A stretch of DNA of 8,308 bases from Parcubacteria group bacterium CG_4_9_14_0_2_um_filter_35_11. Lineage in GTDB: Bacteria; Patescibacteriota; Minisyncoccia; Minisyncoccales; GCA-002788555. The DNA lies in the NCBI GenBank assembly GCA_002788555.1, contig PFRL01000006.1, positions 12,467 to 20,774 of the forward strand, in the 5' to 3' direction. Positions 6,193 through 8,308 of the stretch are shown here, one piece after another. The notes below the pieces were generated by a model. The model did not search any database. It was not told the origin of the DNA and was given only the letters and a program-made list of their open reading frames with translations. A program made the translations under genes and the position numbers. Numbering within the stretch: position 1 is the stretch's first letter; each line of letters opens with the position of its first letter.

Positions 6193-7569
6193 TTAGGTGT
6201 TGTATAACCTTTCTTTTATTGTCTCTAAGGTTTTGACAAAATCCCCATCTTTTTTAACTTTTTCCCCAATTTTTTCACAAGCATAACCAACCGTTGTATG
6301 GTCTTTGTTCCCTAATTTAACCCCTATCGAGGGTAATGATAAATTAAGTTCTTCTCGGAAAAGGTACATAATGACCTGTCGGGGGAAAACTACCTCCCTT
6401 TTTCGACTTTTTGACAAAATTTCTTTCGGGGGGACATTAAAAAAATCGCAGACGTTTTCGATTATCTTTTCAGGCGAGATTCTCTTTTTCGGTTCTTCAA
6501 TAATATCTTTTAAGCTCTTTCTCACTTTCTCGAGACTGTTTTCCCTTTCGAAAATAACCAACGATCGGGTTAAGGCCCCTTCTAACTCTCTAATATTTTT
6601 TTTGACATTTCCGGCAATAAACTCGAGAATCTCTTTTGGCAAGGCAGTTTCTCTCTCTTCTAATTTCTGCTCTAAAATAGCTACCCTCTCTTCAAAATCA
6701 GGGAAAGTGATATCAGCCACCATTCCTCCTTCAAATCGGGAGCGAAGTCTTTCTTCGATTCTCTCAATGGCTCGGGGGGGACGGTCTGAAGAGAGCACAA
6801 TTTGCTTCCCCACCTCGGTTAAATTGTTAAAAATTCGAAAGAAAACATCTTGGGTTCTTTCTTTGCCGGCAATGAATTCAATATCGTCAATAATTAAGGC
6901 ATCAAATTGACTATAATTAGCAACAATTTTCTCGATACTCCCCTCTCTGATATTAGAGATGACCTCACTGGTGAAATTTGGACAAGGGACATATTTCACT
7001 CTTCTCTTTTTTTGAAAATCAATAACTTCATTGCCGATTGCTTCTAAGAGATGAGTTTTCCCTAAGCCAACCTTGCTATAAATAAAGAAAGGATTATACT
7101 CTAACTTCAATTTTCTTTTGGTATTTCCTAAATTTAGAGTTGTATTTATTAAATTTTTACTGATAGAGATAGCACAGGCGTGGGCTAGTTGATTAAAATT
7201 ACCTACTACAAAGTTAGAGAACTTATACCGAGGATTCAAACCGGAAAGGCGATTTTGGTAAAATTCGATTTTAGGTTGAGCAAGATCATTTTTTCTTCCA
7301 ACTTTTTGGCTCTTTGCACCTTCTTGGTTTAAAACAACATATTTTATTTTTTTGATCTTCGGGGAAAATTGCCGAAGGGACAGGAGAAGCTCTTTGTTAA
7401 ATTTATTTTGGAGCCATTCTCTAACAAAAATATTAGGAACTGCCAGGATTACTTCGCTGGTCTTTATTTTTTTGATAGTGGTATTTCGAAACCAGGTAGC
7501 AAAAGTTGGCTTGGAGAGCTTTCCTTCAAGGTTGGCCAGGACCGATTGCCACAATAAGGAGTTGTCCAT
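6193..7569 (-). CDS. dnaA: Chromosomal replication initiator DnaA
   Basis: DnaA binds origin boxes, oligomerises with ATP and opens oriC. The 458-residue protein has all four domains. Domain I (about 1-80) has LLWQSVLANLEGKL and FATWFR. A short linker (about 81-110) follows. The AAA+ domain III has Walker A SKVGLGKTH (165-173), Walker B LIIDDIEF (225-232), sensor 1 LSSDRPP (259-265), Arg finger in LRSRF (Arg278) and sensor 2 Arg327 in NIRELEGAL. Domain IV has PRQ (396-398) and GNKDHTTVGYACEKI (420-434). Walker A starts SK where nearly all DnaAs have GG. About 12 extra residues (about 141-156) precede it, and the FEWG motif reads FEGG. The signature Arg of GGRDHTT is Lys422, but Asp-His-Thr-Thr is intact. 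The ATG is supported by the domain I start; there is no Shine-Dalgarno sequence. Confidence 0.98.
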   Translation of the reverse strand: MDNSLLWQSVLANLEGKLSKPTFATWFRNTTIKKIKTSEVILAVPNIFVREWLQNKFNKELLLSLRQFSPKIKKIKYVVLNQEGAKSQKVGRKNDLAQPKIEFYQNRLSGLNPRYKFSNFVVGNFNQLAHACAISISKNLINTTLNLGNTKRKLKLEYNPFFIYSKVGLGKTHLLEAIGNEVIDFQKKRRVKYVPCPNFTSEVISNIREGSIEKIVANYSQFDALIIDDIEFIAGKERTQDVFFRIFNNLTEVGKQIVLSSDRPPRAIERIEERLRSRFEGGMVADITFPDFEERVAILEQKLEERETALPKEILEFIAGNVKKNIRELEGALTRSLVIFERENSLEKVRKSLKDIIEEPKKRISPEKIIENVCDFFNVPPKEILSKSRKREVVFPRQVIMYLFREELNLSLPSIGVKLGNKDHTTVGYACEKIGEKVKKDGDFVKTLETIKERLYNT

Positions 7570-7601
7570 AAGAAATTTGGTATTGATAAAATTGATGAAT
7601 T

Positions 7602-7630
7602 ATTGTAGATTCTCGAGGGAAATTAGTCAA
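7602..7630 (-). promoter_or_regulatory. dnaA promoter
   Basis: On the minus strand TTGACT (7625-7630) and TACAAT (7602-7607) are separated by exactly 17 bp, a near-consensus sigma-70 promoter. It implies a leader of about 25 nt before the dnaA ATG at 7569. Two TTTTCCCCA sites begin 10 bp upstream of the -35 box, a layout compatible with control of dnaA by its own product. Confidence 0.75.
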
Positions 7631-7639
7631 GGGAGAAAA

Positions 7640-7659
7640 TGGGGAAAAGCTGGGGAAAA
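7640..7659 (-). repeat. Tandem pair of DnaA-box-like 9-mers upstream of dnaA
   Basis: TTTTCCCCA occurs at 7651-7659 and again at 7640-7648, both in the dnaA direction and starting 11 bp apart. A degenerate third copy (TTTTCTCCC, 7631-7639) abuts the pair. The same 9-mer recurs at 6099-6107 and, in the opposite direction inside the 3' part of dnaA, at 6260-6268. I saw no exact copy elsewhere in the window, so the sites concentrate around dnaA. Confidence 0.6.
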
Positions 7660-7721
7660 CTCTAAATGCCCCCAATAAATTTTACTATCTAATTGGATTC
7701 TTTTATTAATCTCTGCTAATA

Positions 7722-7730
7722 TGTTAAAAT
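7722..7730 (+). promoter_or_regulatory. Extended -10 promoter for rpmH-rnpA
   Basis: TGTTAAAAT is an extended -10 (TGn plus TAAAAT) on the plus strand, 20 nt before the rpmH ATG. No good -35 is seen at 16-18 bp, which is tolerable for extended -10 promoters. The expected leader is only about 14 nt and contains AAAAAGG (7741-7747), the only Shine-Dalgarno-like stretch in the window, 3 nt from the ATG. Confidence 0.45.
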
Positions 7731-7750
7731 ATTGAAATATAAAAAGGCTT

Positions 7751-7885
7751 ATGACTTACATCTGGCATCCTAAAAAGAAAAAAAGAAAAAGAACTCACGG
7801 CTTTTTGAAGAGAATGAAGAAACCATGGGGGAGAAAAGTTCTTCAAAAAAGGAGGGAGAAAAAAAGAAAACAACTGACAGTATAA
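7751..7885 (+). CDS. rpmH: 50S ribosomal protein L34
   Basis: L34 is a small, highly basic 50S protein buried in 23S rRNA. The 44-residue product reads MTYIWHPKKKKRKRTHGF, then LKRMKK, and ends GRKVLQKRREKKRKQLTV. The KRKRTHGF core, the GRKVL..RR segment and the C-terminal (R/K)QLTV are diagnostic of L34, and the length is normal. The N-terminus is slightly unusual, with YIWHP where KRTYQP is common. The gene opens a two-gene unit with rnpA, 15 nt before the preferred rnpA start, and is divergent from dnaA as in many bacteria. Confidence 0.97.
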   Translation: MTYIWHPKKKKRKRTHGFLKRMKKPWGRKVLQKRREKKRKQLTV

Positions 7886-7900
7886 CTTCAATTGCTTTTT

Positions 7901-8239
7901 GTGTTGTCTAAGACCCACAGGTTAAAGAAAAAAGAAATAGAAAACGTCTTTAAAAAGGGGAGAACATATCGGGGGAATTTTTTAATTTTGAAGATTAAAA
8001 AAAATTCTCTTTCTCTTTCGCGTTGGTCATTTATTGTTCCTCTTTCTACTCCCCGAACAATAGTTAAGCGAAATAAGCTCAAACGACAATTAAGAGAAAA
8101 CCTGCGAAAGAAGTTAAAAATAATTAAGCCCGGCTTTGATGGAATTATTCTCTCTTTACCAGCTGCTTTTATAAAAAAATATTGGGAGGTAGATAAAGAA
8201 ATAGATAAGCTATTACGTCTCGCTAATATATACGAATAA
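7901..8239 (+). CDS. rnpA: Ribonuclease P protein component
   Basis: RnpA assists the RNase P RNA in removing 5' leaders from tRNA precursors. The protein shows LSKTHRLKKKEIENVFKKG near its start, the family's MLPK..RLKK..F..VF..G pattern, and KRNKLKRQLREN (56-67) at the RNR signature. RNR reads RNK here. Its length of about 112 residues is normal. No ATG is available: GTG at 7901 gives MLSKTHRLKK, the best match to relatives, while TTG at 7892 (115 residues) or TTG at 7904 are alternatives; none has a Shine-Dalgarno sequence. The final codons (LANIYE) lie inside the repeat element at 8220-8299, so the gene's end has been shaped by, or adapted to, that element. Confidence 0.93.
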   Translation: MLSKTHRLKKKEIENVFKKGRTYRGNFLILKIKKNSLSLSRWSFIVPLSTPRTIVKRNKLKRQLRENLRKKLKIIKPGFDGIILSLPAAFIKKYWEVDKEIDKLLRLANIYE

Positions 8240-8299
8240 AAGTGCTAATATGTGCGAATATTCGCAAAAATTCGCACAAAAATTAGTACAAATTCGCGA
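8220..8299. repeat. 80-bp dyad-symmetric array of eight short units
   Basis: Four units on the left (CGCTAAT 8221, TACGAAT 8231, GTGCTAAT 8242, GTGCGAAT 8252) mirror four inverted units on the right (ATTCGCA 8260, ATTCGCAC 8270, ATTAGTAC 8282, ATTCGCG 8292). All share one centre at 8259.5. Unit steps are 10, 12, 10 bp on both sides, and 28 of 39 positions from 8221 to 8298 are self-complementary. The core TGCGAATATTCGCA (8253-8266) is a perfect 14-bp palindrome. The element starts inside rnpA. Its role is unknown: a terminator or mRNA end, a phased protein-binding array, or a dispersed intergenic repeat are all possible. Confidence 0.7.
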
Positions 8300-8308
8300 T
8301 TTATATGA

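Larger units (their letters stand above)
7570..7750. other. Probable replication origin (oriC) between dnaA and rpmH
   Basis: The spacer lies between divergent dnaA and rpmH, the usual place of oriC when rnpA-rpmH-dnaA-dnaN order is kept. From left to right it holds the dnaA promoter, the 11-bp-phased DnaA-box-like pair (7640-7659), a short GC-rich patch GCCCCC (7668-7673), then about 75 bp of very AT-rich DNA that would suit an unwinding element. TTTACTATCTAATT next to the GC patch faintly resembles DnaA-trio DNA, with only two regular triplets. rpmH and dnaA are transcribed away from the origin. Confidence 0.6.

Noticed and set aside
6260..6268. TTTTCCCCA inside the 3' part of dnaA as an origin box
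   Set aside because: It is in the opposite orientation, unpaired, and explained by Gly-Glu-Lys codons of the conserved reading frame. It is recorded but not counted as part of the origin.
6305..6910. Plus-strand open frame of 201 codons inside dnaA
   Set aside because: It is antisense to the conserved AAA+ and DNA-binding domains. Its Ser/Phe-rich product is typical of the complement of Lys/Glu-rich coding DNA. The frames at 7352-7678 and 7369-7557 were rejected for the same reason.
7724..8082. Minus-strand open frames opposite rpmH and rnpA
   Set aside because: They cover clear L34 and RnpA coding sequence on the plus strand and have no domain of their own.
8221..8298. CRISPR-like array after rnpA
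   Set aside because: The repeats are 7-8 bp units in inverted orientation with 2-4 bp gaps, not 23-40 bp direct repeats with unique spacers.

Overview
The window is a replication-origin neighbourhood from an AT-rich bacterial genome. It joins the classic rnpA-rpmH / dnaA-dnaN origin block to a str operon (rpsL-rpsG-fusA). A run of host traits points to a reduced genome, most likely Patescibacteria (CPR, Parcubacteria-like). These are short spacers, almost no Shine-Dalgarno sequences, a tRNA gene without encoded CCA, short or insertion-bearing ribosomal proteins, and housekeeping GTPase/ATPase motifs that differ from consensus. The phylum assignment is inference. TGA ends the septum-initiator gene and no in-frame TGA was seen inside any gene, so the standard code fits and the UGA=Gly lineages (Gracilibacteria, Absconditabacteria) are unlikely.

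Layout. Positions 1-2112 (minus): fusA (EF-G), whose last few codons lie beyond the left edge. 2157-2600 (minus): rpsG. 2677-3111 (minus): rpsL. 3306-3376 (minus): tRNA-Gly(CCC). 3431-3844 (minus): a small FtsB/DivIC-type septum-formation initiator with a good promoter. These five genes are co-directional and may share a transcript. 3895-4932 (plus): an FAD-dependent oxidoreductase of the geranylgeranyl-reductase family, the only protein gene read toward the origin. 4955-6070 (minus): dnaN. 6193-7569 (minus): dnaA. 7751-7885 (plus): rpmH. 7901-8239 (plus): rnpA. The last 80 bases hold an unusual symmetric repeat element that overlaps the end of rnpA.

How it works together. DnaA, the beta clamp and the probable oriC (7570-7750, with a second site cluster at 6099-6190) form the replication-initiation module. 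Copies of a 9-mer, TTWTCCCCA, lie on both sides of dnaA. At 7640-7659 and 6171-6190 they are paired exactly 11 bp apart, like helically phased DnaA boxes, but with CCCCA in place of the usual CCACA. The dnaA promoter (TTGACT-17-TACAAT) lies next to one pair, which suggests autoregulation. rpmH/rnpA, the str operon and the Gly tRNA supply the translation side.

No mobile element or CRISPR array is visible, and I see no wholly new multigene system. The points most worth a second look are the variant DnaA-box pairs, the dyad-symmetric 80-bp element after rnpA, changes in the P-loops of both DnaA and EF-G, a natural Arg at the S12 streptomycin-site lysine, and near-complete loss of Shine-Dalgarno sequences.
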